Positions 18,478-28,041 of a stretch of 64,000 bases of DNA are shown here, one piece after another; position 1 is the first letter of the stretch, and each line of letters opens with the position of its first letter. Made by a program: the position numbers and the translations under genes. The DNA lies in NCBI GenBank assembly GCA_963726765.1, contig CAVSDH010000006.1, forward strand, positions 434,001-498,000, read 5' to 3'. The notes under the pieces were generated by a model that was not told the origin of the DNA, searched no databases, and saw only the letters and a list, made by a program, of their open reading frames with translations. The stretch is from CAIWHR01 sp963726765. Its GTDB lineage: Bacteria; Pseudomonadota; Gammaproteobacteria; Burkholderiales; Casimicrobiaceae.

Positions 18478-21400
18478 ATGTCGCGCGCACCGGGTCCCGC
18501 GGAATCGTCGATGGGCGTCTCGGGCCGCATCGCGCGCTACTTTCTCGACTCCCGGCTGACGCCGCTCGTCGCACTGCTCGCCCTGCTGCTCGGCGCGTTC
18601 GCGATCGCGGTGACGCCGCGCGAGGAGGAACCGCAGATCAACGTGACGATGGCCAACGTGATCGTCCCGTTCCCGGGCGCCTCCGCAAGGGACGTCGAAA
18701 CACTCGTCGCAACGCCTGCCGAGCAGGTCATTTCGCAGATTCACGGCCTCGAGCACGTGTATTCGGTGTCGAAGCCCGGCGTCGCGATCGTCACCGCGCA
18801 GTTCAAGGTGGGCGTCCCGCGAACCGAGGCACTGGTGCGGCTCTACGACACCATCAACGCCAATCGCGACTGGCTGCCGAAGGAGCTCAACGTCGGCGAG
18901 CCGATCATCAAGCCCAAAGGAATCGACGACGTCCCGATCGTCACGCTGACGCTGTGGACGGCCGATGCGGCGCGCGGCGCGTTCGACCTGGAGCAGGTGG
19001 CGCATGCCATGGAGGTCGAGCTGAAGCGGGTCCCCGGTACGCGCGAAGTGACGACGATCGGCGGACCCGGGCGCATCGTGCGCGTCCTGCTCGACCCGCA
19101 GAAGCTATCCTCCTACGGGCTGACGGTCGCCGACCTGCGTCAGGCGCTCACGTCGGCAAACACGGCGTTGCCGTCCGGCAAGCTCGACGCGGACAACCGG
19201 TCGATCATGGTCGAGACCGGCCGTTTCCTCGCCAATGCCGCGGAAGTCGCGACGCTCGTGGTCGGCGCGTCGGGCGGCAACCCGGTCTACCTTTCCGACG
19301 TGGCGCGCGTCGTCGACGGTCCGCCAGCGCCCGCGCGCTATGTCTGGCTCGGCACGGGTCCGGGCGCGAACGTCAAGGGGATCGACGCGCAAGGCGAATT
19401 TCCCGCGGTGACGCTGGCAATCACGAAGAAGCCGGGAGAAAACGCGGCCGATGTGGCGGCACGCATCGTCGCCCGCGTCGACGAGCTCGGCAATGCGGTG
19501 ATTCCCGCCGGCGTCGAGGCGACCGTCACCCGCAACTACGGGGAGACCGCGAACGACAAGGCCATGAAGCTGATCCAGAAGCTCGTCTTCGCCACGCTGT
19601 CGGTCGTCGCGCTGGTGTTCGCGACCCTCGGGCGGCGCGAAGCGGCGATCGTGGGTGCGGCGGTGATCCTGACGCTCGCCGCTACGCTGTTCGCGTCGTG
19701 GGCGTGGGGATTCACGCTCAATCGCGTATCGCTGTTCGCGCTGATCTTCTCCATCGGCATCCTGGTCGACGACGCGATCGTCGTCGTCGAGAACATCCAT
19801 CGGCACAGGGGACTGGCGCCCGACGCACCGCTCGCGGCGCTGATCCCGCAGGCGGTCGACGAAGTCGGCGGGCCGACGATCCTCGCGACGTTGACGGTGA
19901 TCGCGGCGCTGCTGCCGATGGCTTTCGTGAGCGGGCTGATGGGGCCGTACATGGCACCGATCCCGATCAACGCCAGCATGGGCATGCTGATCTCGCTCGC
20001 GATCGCGTTCACGTTCACGCCATGGCTCGCGCTGCAGCTCGCGCGGAGAGGCGCGCCGGCGACGCACGGCGCTTCGCGTCTGGACGCTGCCTCGCGCGGC
20101 GCTTCGCACAGCTGTTGGCCCCCTTTCTCGAACCGCGCACGGGCGGTCGCAACCGGCGCCGGCTCTGGATCGGGATCCTGCTCGCGATCGCCGTGTCGGC
20201 CCTGCTTCCGGTCGTGCAGTGGGTCGTCATGAAGATGCTCCCTTTCGACAACAAGTCCGAGTTCCAGGTCGTCGTCGACATGCCGGCGGGCACGCCCGTC
20301 GAGAACACCGCGGCCGTGCTGCGCGCCATGGGCGCCTACGTGGCGACGATCCCGGAGGTCACCGACTACGAAGCGTATGCCGGCACTGCGACGCCGATCA
20401 ATTTCAACGGTCTCGTGCGTCAGTACTACCTGCGCCAGGAACCGGAAAACGGCGACCTGCAGGTGAATCTCGTCGACAAGCATCGCCGCAACCGGCAGAG
20501 CCACGAGATCGCCGGTGCCGTTCGTCCCGAGCTCGAACGCATCGCAGCGAGGTTCGGCGCCAGGGTCAAGGTCGTCGAGGTTCCGCCGGGCCCGCCGGTG
20601 CTCTCGCCGCTTGTCGCAGAGATCTATGGCCCCGACGAGGCGGGGCGGCACGCGGTCGCGAAGCGCGTACGCGCCGAATTCGCCCGCCACGCCGAGATCG
20701 TGGGGCAGGACGATTCGATCGAGGACAGCGCGCCGAAGGAAATCGTCCGCGTCGACCAGGCGCGTGCCGCGTCGCTCGGCGTCGCGTCCGCCGACATCGT
20801 CGCGGCGATGCGCGTCGCGCTCGACGGCGACGACGTGACCATGCTCCACGACGGACAGGCGAAGTACGGCGTGCCGGTGCGCCTGACGCTGCCGGCCGAG
20901 CGGCAGACGAAGCAGGACGGCCTGCTGGCCATGAAAGTGCGCGGCGCCGACGGCGCGCTCGTCCCCCTCTCGGAAGTCGTGCAGATTCGCACGGCGGAGC
21001 GCGACCGCACGATCCATCACAAGGATCTGCTGCCGGTGTCGTATGTCATCGGCGACGTCGCCGGGAAGATCGACAGCCCCCTCTACGGCATGTTCGCCGC
21101 GCGCCGCGCGCTTGCCGGCACGGACCTCGCCCAGGGCGGGCGTCTCGGCGAATACTTCATCCGCCAGCCGACCGACCCGTACCGCGAGTACGCGCTCAAA
21201 TGGGATGGCGAGTGGCAGATCACCTACGAGACGTTCCGCGACATGGGCGCGGCCTATGCGGTCGGTCTTGTGCTGATCTACCTGCTCGTGGTCGCGCAGT
21301 TCGGCTCGTACGTCACGCCGCTCGTCATCATGGCGCCGATTCCGCTGACGATCATCGGCGTCATGCCCGGCCATGCGCTCCTGGGCGCCCAATTCACCGC

Positions 21401-21746
21401 AACGTCGATGATCGGAATGATCGCGCTCGCCGGCATCATCGTGCGCAATTCGATCCTGCTCGTCGACTTCATCAACCTGCAGCTCGCGCGCGGGATCCCG
21501 TTCGCGCAGGCTGTCGTCGACTCGGCCGCGGCACGCGCGAAACCGATCGCGCTCACGGGCGCGGCGGCGATGCTGGGCGCGCTGTTCATCCTCGACGACC
21601 CCATCTTCAACGGCCTCGCGATCGCGCTGATCTTCGGCATCATGGTTTCGACGTTGCTTACGCTCGTCGTCATTCCGCTGTTGTACTACGCCGTCAATCA
21701 AAGGCGCCTTGCAGGAGCAGCGCCCACCCTGGAGGATTCACCTTGA
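18478..21746 (+). CDS. Efflux RND transporter permease subunit, one frameshift
   Basis: The AcrB/MexB superfamily layout is complete: helix 1, a first porter loop (VPFPGASARDVETLVATPAEQ), a helix block with DDAIVVVENIHRHR carrying the paired aspartates of the proton relay, and the second half with a mirrored block ending in IVVRNSILLVDFIN-type sequence. The frame breaks at 20090/20091. Restoring one base in GCC-TC gives LDAALARRFAQLLAPFLEP and a continuous 1089-residue protein, the normal size. Substrates cannot be read from sequence. The pump ends in TTGA, overlapping the start of the second DUF2892 gene. Confidence 0.88.
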
Positions 21747-21949
21747 ATACCCATCGAATGGTTCGCATCTTCGCCGGCGCGTTCGTGCTGGTCTCGCTGG
21801 CGCTCGGAGCGCCGGCAAGCCCCTTGTTCGTCAATGCCAACTGGCTCTGGTTTACGGTGTTCGTCGGCGCAAACCTCTTCCAGAGCGGGTTCACGCGCTT
21901 CTGCCCTCTCGAGATCATCCTGAAGCGCCTCGGCGTTCGCGAGGCCTGA
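21743..21949 (+). CDS. DUF2892 membrane protein, second copy
   Basis: A 68-residue protein that needs a TTG start at 21743. A strong GGAGG at 21731-21735, 7 bases upstream, decides this start, and MNTHRMVRIFAGAFVLVSLALG is family-like in pieces. Two helices and GFTRFCPLEIILKRLG at the end fit DUF2892. It overlaps the pump stop by 4 bases (TTGA), so translation is coupled. Its sequence differs from the first copy, so it is not a recent duplicate. Confidence 0.8.
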   Translation: MNTHRMVRIFAGAFVLVSLALGAPASPLFVNANWLWFTVFVGANLFQSGFTRFCPLEIILKRLGVREA

Positions 21950-21952
21950 GCC

Positions 21953-22300
21953 ATGGCGAAGGTCTATCGGGAGATCACCCGTTCCCTTACCCCGTCACTG
22001 CGCAAGCTCCGCGCCGAAATCCCGGACACGATGAAGGGGTTCGACGCGATGTCCGCCGCCGCGATGCGCGACGGCGCGCTATCGGAGAAGACCAAGGAGC
22101 TGATCGCGCTCGCGCTCGGCGTCGCCTCGCACTGCGATGGCTGCCTCGGTTTCCATGTCAAGGCTCTCGTCCGGCTGGGAGCGACGCGTCCGGAGATCGA
22201 AGAGGCGCTCGGCGTCGCGATCTACATGGGCGGAGGTCCATCGCTGATGTACGCCGCCGACGCGCTGGCGGCCTACGAGGAGATTGCCGCGCCGGCTTGA
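21953..22300 (+). CDS. Carboxymuconolactone decarboxylase / AhpD-like protein
   Basis: The 115-residue product is a single CMD domain with the redox pair CDGCLGFHV (CxxC plus a histidine four residues on) typical of AhpD-like disulfide reductases. It probably works as a small thiol peroxidase or disulfide partner in the cytoplasm. It begins 3 bases after the second DUF2892 gene and closes the efflux operon, hinting at redox or thiol stress as the operon's theme. Confidence 0.85.
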   Translation: MAKVYREITRSLTPSLRKLRAEIPDTMKGFDAMSAAAMRDGALSEKTKELIALALGVASHCDGCLGFHVKALVRLGATRPEIEEALGVAIYMGGGPSLMYAADALAAYEEIAAPA

Positions 22301-22377
22301 GCGGCGCCGGCCGGCGTGCAATGCGCCGAGCCGCGGGATTACCTCACGGACCGGCATCGCGCGGCGGCAGGGCGACG

Positions 22378-22395
22378 CCTGCCCATTCGGGCAGG
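22378..22395. terminator. Hairpin before proS, possible end of the efflux operon
   Basis: CCTGCCC-ATTC-GGGCAGG is a perfect 7-bp stem with a 4-base loop in the gap after the AhpD-like gene. There is no T-run directly behind it, so termination is uncertain. Confidence 0.4.
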
Positions 22396-22425
22396 ACGTC
22401 GGGCCGAGCCCGCGACGGTTCGCGG

Positions 22426-22431
22426 TACAAT
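22426..22431 (+). promoter_or_regulatory. Candidate -10 of the proS promoter
   Basis: TACAAT lies 26 bases before the proS GTG and is followed by an AT-rich start region (T6, CAAC, A5) that stands out in this GC-rich DNA. A -35 hexamer is not obvious. Confidence 0.45.
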
Positions 22432-22457
22432 CCGTTTTTTTCAACAAAAACAGCACC

Positions 22458-24197
22458 GTGCGCGTAACCCATTATTTTCTCCCCACGCTGAAGGAAGCCC
22501 CCTCCGACGCTGAGCTCGTCAGTCACCGCCTGATGCTGCGCTCGGGAATGATCAAGCGGCTCGCGGCCGGCATCTACACATGGCTGCCGCTCGGCCTGCG
22601 CGTGCTGCGCAAGGTCGAAGCGATCGTCCGGGAGGAGATGAACCGCGCCGGCGCGATCGAATTGCTGATGCCGGTGGTGCAGCCAGCCGAGCTTTGGCAG
22701 GAAACGGGTCGGTGGGGCAAATACGGACCGGAGCTGCTGCGCCTGAAGGATCGCCACGACCGCGATTTCATCGTGCAGCCGACATCCGAGGAAGTCATCA
22801 CCGACATCGCGCGCAAGGACCTCCGCAGCTACAAGCAGCTGCCGGTCAATTTCTATCACATCCAGACGAAGTTTCGCGACGAGGTGCGGCCGCGCTTCGG
22901 GGTCATGCGCTCCCGCGAATTCGTGATGAAGGATGCGTACTCCTTCGACGTCGACCGCGACGGAATGCTCCGGTCCTACCAGGCGATGTACGACGCGTAT
23001 ACCCGCATCTTCACGCGGATGGGGCTCACGTTCCGCGCGGTCGCCGCCGACACCGGCCCGATCGGAGGCAGCGCCTCGCACGAATTCCAGGTGCTGGCCG
23101 ATTCGGGCGAGGACGCGATCGCCTGGTGCCCCTCCTCCGATTACGCCGCGAACATCGAGCTCGCCGAGGCGGTAGCGCCGGCGCCCTCGCGCGCGGCCGC
23201 GGCAGAGCCCATGCGGAAGGTGCCGACACCCGGCAAGTCGACCTGCGAGGACGTCGCGGAGCTGCTCGGGCTGCCGCTCGCGCGCACGGTCAAGTGCATC
23301 ATGCTGGCGACCGACACGGAAGGGCAGCCGGCGCGGATCTGGATGCTCCTGATTCGCGGCGATCATGCGCTGAACGAGATCAAGACGAGCAAGGTTCCCG
23401 GCCTCGAGAACTTTCGCTGGGCGAGCGAAGCCGAAATCGTCGCCGCGACGGGTTGCCCGCCGGGATACCTCGGCCCCGTCGGAATACCCAAGGAGCTCTC
23501 GCTCGTCGTCGATCGCGCGGTCGCCGTGATGGCCGATTTCGTCTGCGGCGCCAATGCGCCCGACCATCACCTGACCGGCGTCAACTTCGGCCGCGACTGC
23601 CGCGAGCCGGACACCGTCGCCGACATCCGCAACATCGTCGCCGGCGACCCGTCGCCCGACGGCAAGGGCCGCCTCGAGATCCTCCGCGGCATCGAGGTCG
23701 GCCACGTCTTCGCGCTCGGTACGCGCTATTCGAAGGACATGGGCGCAACCTGTCTCGACGCGCAGGGCCAGAGCCGGCTGATCGAGATGGGTTGCTACGG
23801 CATCGGCATTACGCGGATCGTCGCGGCGGCGATCGAGCAGAATCACGACGCGAAGGGCATCGTCTGGCCGGAACCGCTCGCCCCGTTCGCGGTGGCGATC
23901 GCGCCGGTCGGCTACGACCGCAGCGACGCCGTCAGGGCGCTGGCCGACCGTCTGCACGACGAGCTCGAGGACGCCGGAATCGAGGTACTGCTGGACGACC
24001 GCAGCGAGCGTCCTGGCGTGATGTTTGCAGACCTCGAGTTGATCGGCATCCCGCACCGCATTACGATTGGCGACCGCGGCCTCAAGGACGGCAACGTCGA
24101 ATACCAGGCGCGCAGGGACTCCGCAGCGGGCGCGGGGCCCGCCCCGGTGCCCGTCGCGGACATCGGCGCCTTCATCCGGAGGAAGCTTTCGGCATGA
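22458..24197 (+). CDS. proS: Prolyl-tRNA synthetase (bacterial type with editing domain)
   Basis: The 579-residue product is the size of bacterial-type ProRS with the INS editing insertion. From the GTG at 22458 it reads MRVTHYFLPTLKEAPSDAE, the family start. Class II motifs are present: motif 1 around GLRVLRKVEAIVREEMN, motif 2 around FRDEVRPRFGVMRSREFVMKDAYSF in pieces, and motif 3 at GCYGIGITRIVAAAIEQ. The YbaK-like editing region spans about residues 240-390, and the C-terminal anticodon domain follows. It charges tRNA-Pro and hydrolyses misacylated Ala-tRNA. It overlaps the next gene by 4 bases. Confidence 0.96.
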   Translation: MRVTHYFLPTLKEAPSDAELVSHRLMLRSGMIKRLAAGIYTWLPLGLRVLRKVEAIVREEMNRAGAIELLMPVVQPAELWQETGRWGKYGPELLRLKDRHDRDFIVQPTSEEVITDIARKDLRSYKQLPVNFYHIQTKFRDEVRPRFGVMRSREFVMKDAYSFDVDRDGMLRSYQAMYDAYTRIFTRMGLTFRAVAADTGPIGGSASHEFQVLADSGEDAIAWCPSSDYAANIELAEAVAPAPSRAAAAEPMRKVPTPGKSTCEDVAELLGLPLARTVKCIMLATDTEGQPARIWMLLIRGDHALNEIKTSKVPGLENFRWASEAEIVAATGCPPGYLGPVGIPKELSLVVDRAVAVMADFVCGANAPDHHLTGVNFGRDCREPDTVADIRNIVAGDPSPDGKGRLEILRGIEVGHVFALGTRYSKDMGATCLDAQGQSRLIEMGCYGIGITRIVAAAIEQNHDAKGIVWPEPLAPFAVAIAPVGYDRSDAVRALADRLHDELEDAGIEVLLDDRSERPGVMFADLELIGIPHRITIGDRGLKDGNVEYQARRDSAAGAGPAPVPVADIGAFIRRKLSA

Positions 24198-24853
24198 CGC
24201 AATTCGACACTTGGGGACGATTCGCCGGCACGGCTGCGGCCGCTATGCTCGCGCTGGCATCGACGACTGCGGGCGCCGGCACGCAGGTGGAAGAGCGTCT
24301 CGCGCCCTCCGTAGTCACCGTCATGTCGAGCGCGATCTCGGACCAGCCCGTGCCCAATGGCTACGCCGGCCGGCCCGACCTGCGGCCGTGGATCGACGAA
24401 ATGTCCCGCCGCCTCACGCCCAGGATTTCCGACGCGGGTTCGCGCGAAGAGTTCCTGGCCACGGTTCACTACGAAGCGACGCGGGCCGGCCTCGATCCGC
24501 AGCTCGTGCTCGGCGTGATCCAGTACGAGAGCGCATTCCGCAAGTACGCGATCTCCACGGCCGGCGCGCGCGGATACATGCAAGTGATGCCGTTCTGGAC
24601 GGGCCTCATCGGCAGCGGGGACAACCACAACCTGTTCCACCTGCGCACCAATCTTCGCTACGGATGCGTGATCCTGCGACACTACCTGGACATCGAGGGG
24701 GGCGACGTCTATCGCGCGCTCGGCCGCTACAACGGCAGCCTTGGGCGCCCGGAATACCCCACCGGTGTCATGGAAGCAGTCAATCGCAACTGGCAATTCG
24801 CGCCGACGCCGGCGAAACTCGGCGTCACGGCGTCGCTCGCCGTGCCGCGGTGA
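24194..24853 (+). CDS. Lytic transglycosylase (SLT domain), exported
   Basis: The 219-residue product has a signal peptide (about residues 1-30) and a soluble lytic transglycosylase domain. The catalytic glutamate is in QLVLGVIQYESAFRKYAIS (the ES pair), followed by ARGYMQVMPFW and later ALGRYNGSLG, the usual motif order. It cleaves peptidoglycan strands in the periplasm. The ATG overlaps the proS stop (ATGA) and its own stop overlaps the gluQ GTG, so proS, this gene and gluQ form one coupled unit. Confidence 0.88.
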   Translation: MTQFDTWGRFAGTAAAAMLALASTTAGAGTQVEERLAPSVVTVMSSAISDQPVPNGYAGRPDLRPWIDEMSRRLTPRISDAGSREEFLATVHYEATRAGLDPQLVLGVIQYESAFRKYAISTAGARGYMQVMPFWTGLIGSGDNHNLFHLRTNLRYGCVILRHYLDIEGGDVYRALGRYNGSLGRPEYPTGVMEAVNRNWQFAPTPAKLGVTASLAVPR

Positions 24854-25800
24854 GCCGCGCGATTTCGACCCGACCGCGCGGCCGCTTCGCTCCTTCTCCC
24901 ACCGGTCCACTGCATTTCGGTTCGCTGATCGCCGCGGTGGCGAGCTATTGTGACGCCCGCGCGGCGCACGGCGACTGGCTGGTGCGCATCGAGGACGTCG
25001 ATCTGCCGCGCTCGCGACCCGGAGCCGAACGCGCAATTCTCGCGACGCTCGAGCGGTACGGCTTCGCATGGGACGGGCCCGTGGCCCGGCAATCGGAACG
25101 GACGTGTCATTACGAAGACGCGCTCGAGCGGTTGCGCCGCCAAGGCGACGTCTACGCCTGCGCGTGCACGCGGCGCGAACAGGAGGCCGCACCGATCGGG
25201 GCGGGAGGCGAGCGCGTCTATTCCGGCACCTGTCGCGACGGCGTCCCGGAGGACCGCGCCCAGCGCAAGGCCCGCGCGTGGCGACTGCGCGTCGGGCCGG
25301 CGCGCATCGAATGGCGCGATCGCCTGCAAGGACGTCAATCGCAGGACCTCGCGCGTGACGTCGGCGATTTCGTCGTGCGGCGCGCCGACAGCCTCTTTGC
25401 GTACCAACTCGCGGTTGTCGTCGATGACGAGTTGCAGGGCATCACGGACGTCGTCCGCGGCGCCGATCTGATCGCATCGACGGCCCGCCAGATCCATCTG
25501 CAACGACGGCTCGGCTGCAGGACCCCATCGTATCTGCACGTGCCGATTGCCGTCGACTCGGCGGGCGACAAGCTCTCGAAGCAGACGAGCGCGCAGCCCG
25601 TTTCCGCAGCGGCGCTTCCGGCGCTCCTCGCGGCATGGCGCTTTCTCGAGCAGCCGCTGCCGACCGGCTCCGCCGCTCCTGCGACCGTTGCGGAATTCTG
25701 GCAATGGGCAATTTCGGCTTGGGCCCCCACGCGGCTACCGCCGGTGGCCATGCTCCCGGCACCCTTCGCGTTCCGGTCGGACACGTCGGGCAGCGTATAA
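24850..25800 (+). CDS. gluQ: Glutamyl-Q tRNA(Asp) synthetase
   Basis: The 316-residue product is a truncated GluRS-like enzyme without an anticodon domain, as in GluQ (YadB). The HIGH-like motif is PSPTGPLHFGS, the KMSKS-like motif is DKLSKQ, and the zinc site is formed by CACTRRE and the later Y-SGTC. It attaches glutamate to queuosine in tRNA-Asp. The GTG at 24850 overlaps the transglycosylase stop. Another queuosine gene, queG, is also in this window at 41362. Confidence 0.93.
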   Translation: MSRAISTRPRGRFAPSPTGPLHFGSLIAAVASYCDARAAHGDWLVRIEDVDLPRSRPGAERAILATLERYGFAWDGPVARQSERTCHYEDALERLRRQGDVYACACTRREQEAAPIGAGGERVYSGTCRDGVPEDRAQRKARAWRLRVGPARIEWRDRLQGRQSQDLARDVGDFVVRRADSLFAYQLAVVVDDELQGITDVVRGADLIASTARQIHLQRRLGCRTPSYLHVPIAVDSAGDKLSKQTSAQPVSAAALPALLAAWRFLEQPLPTGSAAPATVAEFWQWAISAWAPTRLPPVAMLPAPFAFRSDTSGSV

Positions 25801-25801
25801 T
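25796..25801 (+). promoter_or_regulatory. Candidate -10 for the HslV-like gene
   Basis: A consensus TATAAT overlaps the gluQ stop codon, 72 bases before the HslV-like ATG. The best -35-like bases (TTCCGG at 25771) are 19 bp away, which is weak. Confidence 0.5.
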
Positions 25802-25872
25802 GCCGGGTTCTTCGCACCGCGCATTCGCCCGCTCGCAGCGCGACCTTCCCCGTAAACGCAGATCCCGCATCC

Positions 25873-26442
25873 ATGACCACGCTCGTTGCCGTTCGCAAGA
25901 ACGACGAAATCGCCATAGCTGCCGATTCGCTGACCACGTTCGGCGACACCCGGCTCTCCGCCGAGTTCGACCGCACACCCGACAAGATCATCAAGTACCA
26001 GGGCACCTACATCGGTCTTTGCGGAAGCGCGGCGCATCAGCTGGTCTTCGAAAACCTGCTCGCGAAGCACGGAGACCTCGATTTCTCGAACAAGTCCGGG
26101 ATCTTCGAGACCTTCCGCAAATTGCACCCGATCCTGAAGGAGCAGCACTTCCTCAATCCGAAGGAGGAAGACGACGATCCCTACGAGTCGACGCAGATCA
26201 CGGCGCTGATCGCCAACGTGCACGGCATCTTCGGCGTGTATTCGATGCGCGAAGTATTCGAATACACGCGCTTCTGGGCGGCCGGCACCGGGCGCGAATT
26301 CGCGCTGGGCGCGATGCACGCCCAATACGGCCGGCTGCGCACGGCGGAAGCGATCGCGCGCGCCGGCATCGACGCGGGAGCCACGTTCGACAAGAACTCC
26401 GGATTGCCGCTGACGCTCTACACGATGGCGGTGGAGCGCTGA
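25873..26442 (+). CDS. HslV-like Ntn hydrolase (proteasome-type peptidase), orphan
   Basis: The 189-residue product starts MTTLVAVRKNDEIAIAADS. After removal of Met the new N-terminus is Thr, as in HslV (TTIVSVRR). The aspartate of AADS falls at position 17, as in HslV, and K37 in DKIIKY is a good match for the catalytic Lys33 with a short insertion. G-x-A-A-G-TG-x-E-like sequence (WAAGTGREFALGAM) matches the C-terminal half. HslV partners the HslU unfoldase, but no hslU gene lies nearby. It may work alone or with another ATPase. It precedes hslO by 11 bases, placing it with proteostasis genes. Confidence 0.75.
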   Translation: MTTLVAVRKNDEIAIAADSLTTFGDTRLSAEFDRTPDKIIKYQGTYIGLCGSAAHQLVFENLLAKHGDLDFSNKSGIFETFRKLHPILKEQHFLNPKEEDDDPYESTQITALIANVHGIFGVYSMREVFEYTRFWAAGTGREFALGAMHAQYGRLRTAEAIARAGIDAGATFDKNSGLPLTLYTMAVER

Positions 26443-26453
26443 AGAGAGGATCC

Positions 26454-27386
26454 GTGGCCGCGCAACCGCCGTTTACCGACGCGCTCGCTCGTTTCGTGTT
26501 CGAAAATGCCGCCGTGCGCGGCGTGCTGACGAGCCTCGACGACACCTGTCGCGAGATCCTCGACTGCCATCCGTATCCGCCGGCGCTGCGGCGCGCGCTC
26601 GCCGAACTGCTTGCCGCGGCGACGCTCCTCGCTTCGACCCTCAAGTTCAAGGGCACGCTTATCGTCCAGCTGCAGAGCGACGGCCCTGTGCGGCTGCTCG
26701 TGGTCGAATGCGACGCGAACCTCGCGCTGCGCGCAACCGCGCAATGGAAGGACACCGCCGCCGCGCTGCCGGAGACGGCGCCGCTCCTGGCGCTCGCCGG
26801 CGGCCCGGAGCACGGCCGCCTCGCGATCACCCTCGACCCGAAGGACGGCGGTCCGCTGTACCAGGGCATCGTGGCGCTGGAAGCAACCTCGATCGCAACG
26901 CTGATCGAGCATTATCTCCAAACGTCCGAACAGATCGACAGCCGCATGACGATCGCGACCGGCGGCGCGCGCGTGCGTGGTCTTCTGCTGCAGCGCCTGC
27001 CGAGGGCAACCGCCGTGGACGACACGACCTGGAAGCGCGCGACGGCGCGCCTGGAGGCGTTGCCTCGACTGGCACTGCTGGCGTCCGGCAGCGTCCAGGA
27101 GCTCGTGCAGGCGCACTTTCCGCACGAGGACGTACGGCTGTTCGCAGCGCGCCCGGCGCGTTTCTCGTGCAGCTGCTCCGAAGAGCGGGTCGCGAACACG
27201 CTAAGGATGCTGGGGCGCGTCGAGGTCGACGGCATTCTCGCCGAGCAAGGGCTGATCGCCATCACCTGCGAATTCTGCAATCGCCAATTCACGTTCGTCG
27301 CGGAAGACGCGCGCGCGCTCTTCACCGGCGAACGCGGCGCCGGCGCCGGATCGCCACCGGTGCCGCAGGGCCCGGTCCGGCACTGA
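26454..27386 (+). CDS. hslO: Redox-regulated chaperone Hsp33
   Basis: A 310-residue protein read from the GTG at 26454. The N-terminal chaperone domain includes LAALLLASTLKFKG-like sequence, and the C-terminal redox switch has the four zinc cysteines, CSC in SCSCSEERV and CEFC in TCEFCNRQF. Under oxidising stress the zinc leaves, disulfides form and the chaperone is activated. It is in the same direction as the HslV-like gene and the PaiB and Hsp15 genes downstream, forming a stress or proteostasis run. Confidence 0.94.
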   Translation: MAAQPPFTDALARFVFENAAVRGVLTSLDDTCREILDCHPYPPALRRALAELLAAATLLASTLKFKGTLIVQLQSDGPVRLLVVECDANLALRATAQWKDTAAALPETAPLLALAGGPEHGRLAITLDPKDGGPLYQGIVALEATSIATLIEHYLQTSEQIDSRMTIATGGARVRGLLLQRLPRATAVDDTTWKRATARLEALPRLALLASGSVQELVQAHFPHEDVRLFAARPARFSCSCSEERVANTLRMLGRVEVDGILAEQGLIAITCEFCNRQFTFVAEDARALFTGERGAGAGSPPVPQGPVRH

Positions 27387-27402
27387 CGATTCGAACCCGG
27401 CG

Positions 27403-28041
27403 GTGGGTCTGTACGTTCCCTCTCACTTCGACGCAGGCAACCGCGTTGCCATCGCGCGCCTGCTGCACGATCACCCGTTCGCAACCCTGGTGACGCCTGC
27501 GGCGGGAGAGCCGCACATTTCGCACGTGCCGCTGCTGTGGGTCGGCGACTGCGAGCCGCATGGGACGCTGCTCGGTCACTTTGCCCGCGCCAACCCGCAT
27601 GCCGGGGGCGCCGCAGCGGCGGAATCGATCGCGATCTTCCACGGACCCCATGCCTACGTCTCGCCCTCGTGGTACGCCGAGCCGGCGGCCGCCGTGCCGA
27701 CGTGGAATTACGCGGTCGTCCACGCCCACGGCACGCTCGAGCTCGCGCGGACGCCGGTCGAGACCCGGGCGATCCTCGACGTGCTGATCCACCGCTTCGA
27801 ATCGGGCCGCGACGCGCCGTGGGAGCCGGGTCTCGATCGCTCGCGGATGGATGCGATGGTCGGCGCGATCGTCGGCTTTCGGATGAAGATCAAACGGATC
27901 GACGCAAAATTCAAGCTCTCGCAGAACCGCTCGCCCGACGACCGCACGAGGGTCGCGTCGGCGCTGGACGGCGAGGGCTACGCCGATGCCACCGCCACGG
28001 CAGAGTGGATGCGGGCCTACGCTGCCGATGACAAGCGCTGA
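27403..28041 (+). CDS. FMN-binding negative regulator family protein (PaiB-like)
   Basis: The 212-residue product is one full PaiB/FMN_bind_2 domain: MGLYVPSHFDAG start from a GTG, a HPFATLVT strand, HISHVPLLW, FHGPHAYVSPSWY and VPTWNYAVVHAHG. The latter two hold the conserved flavin and dimer contacts. Bacillus PaiB affects sporulation and protease genes, but the biochemical role of proteobacterial homologues is unclear. It follows hslO by 16 bases. Confidence 0.88.
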   Translation: MGLYVPSHFDAGNRVAIARLLHDHPFATLVTPAAGEPHISHVPLLWVGDCEPHGTLLGHFARANPHAGGAAAAESIAIFHGPHAYVSPSWYAEPAAAVPTWNYAVVHAHGTLELARTPVETRAILDVLIHRFESGRDAPWEPGLDRSRMDAMVGAIVGFRMKIKRIDAKFKLSQNRSPDDRTRVASALDGEGYADATATAEWMRAYAADDKR

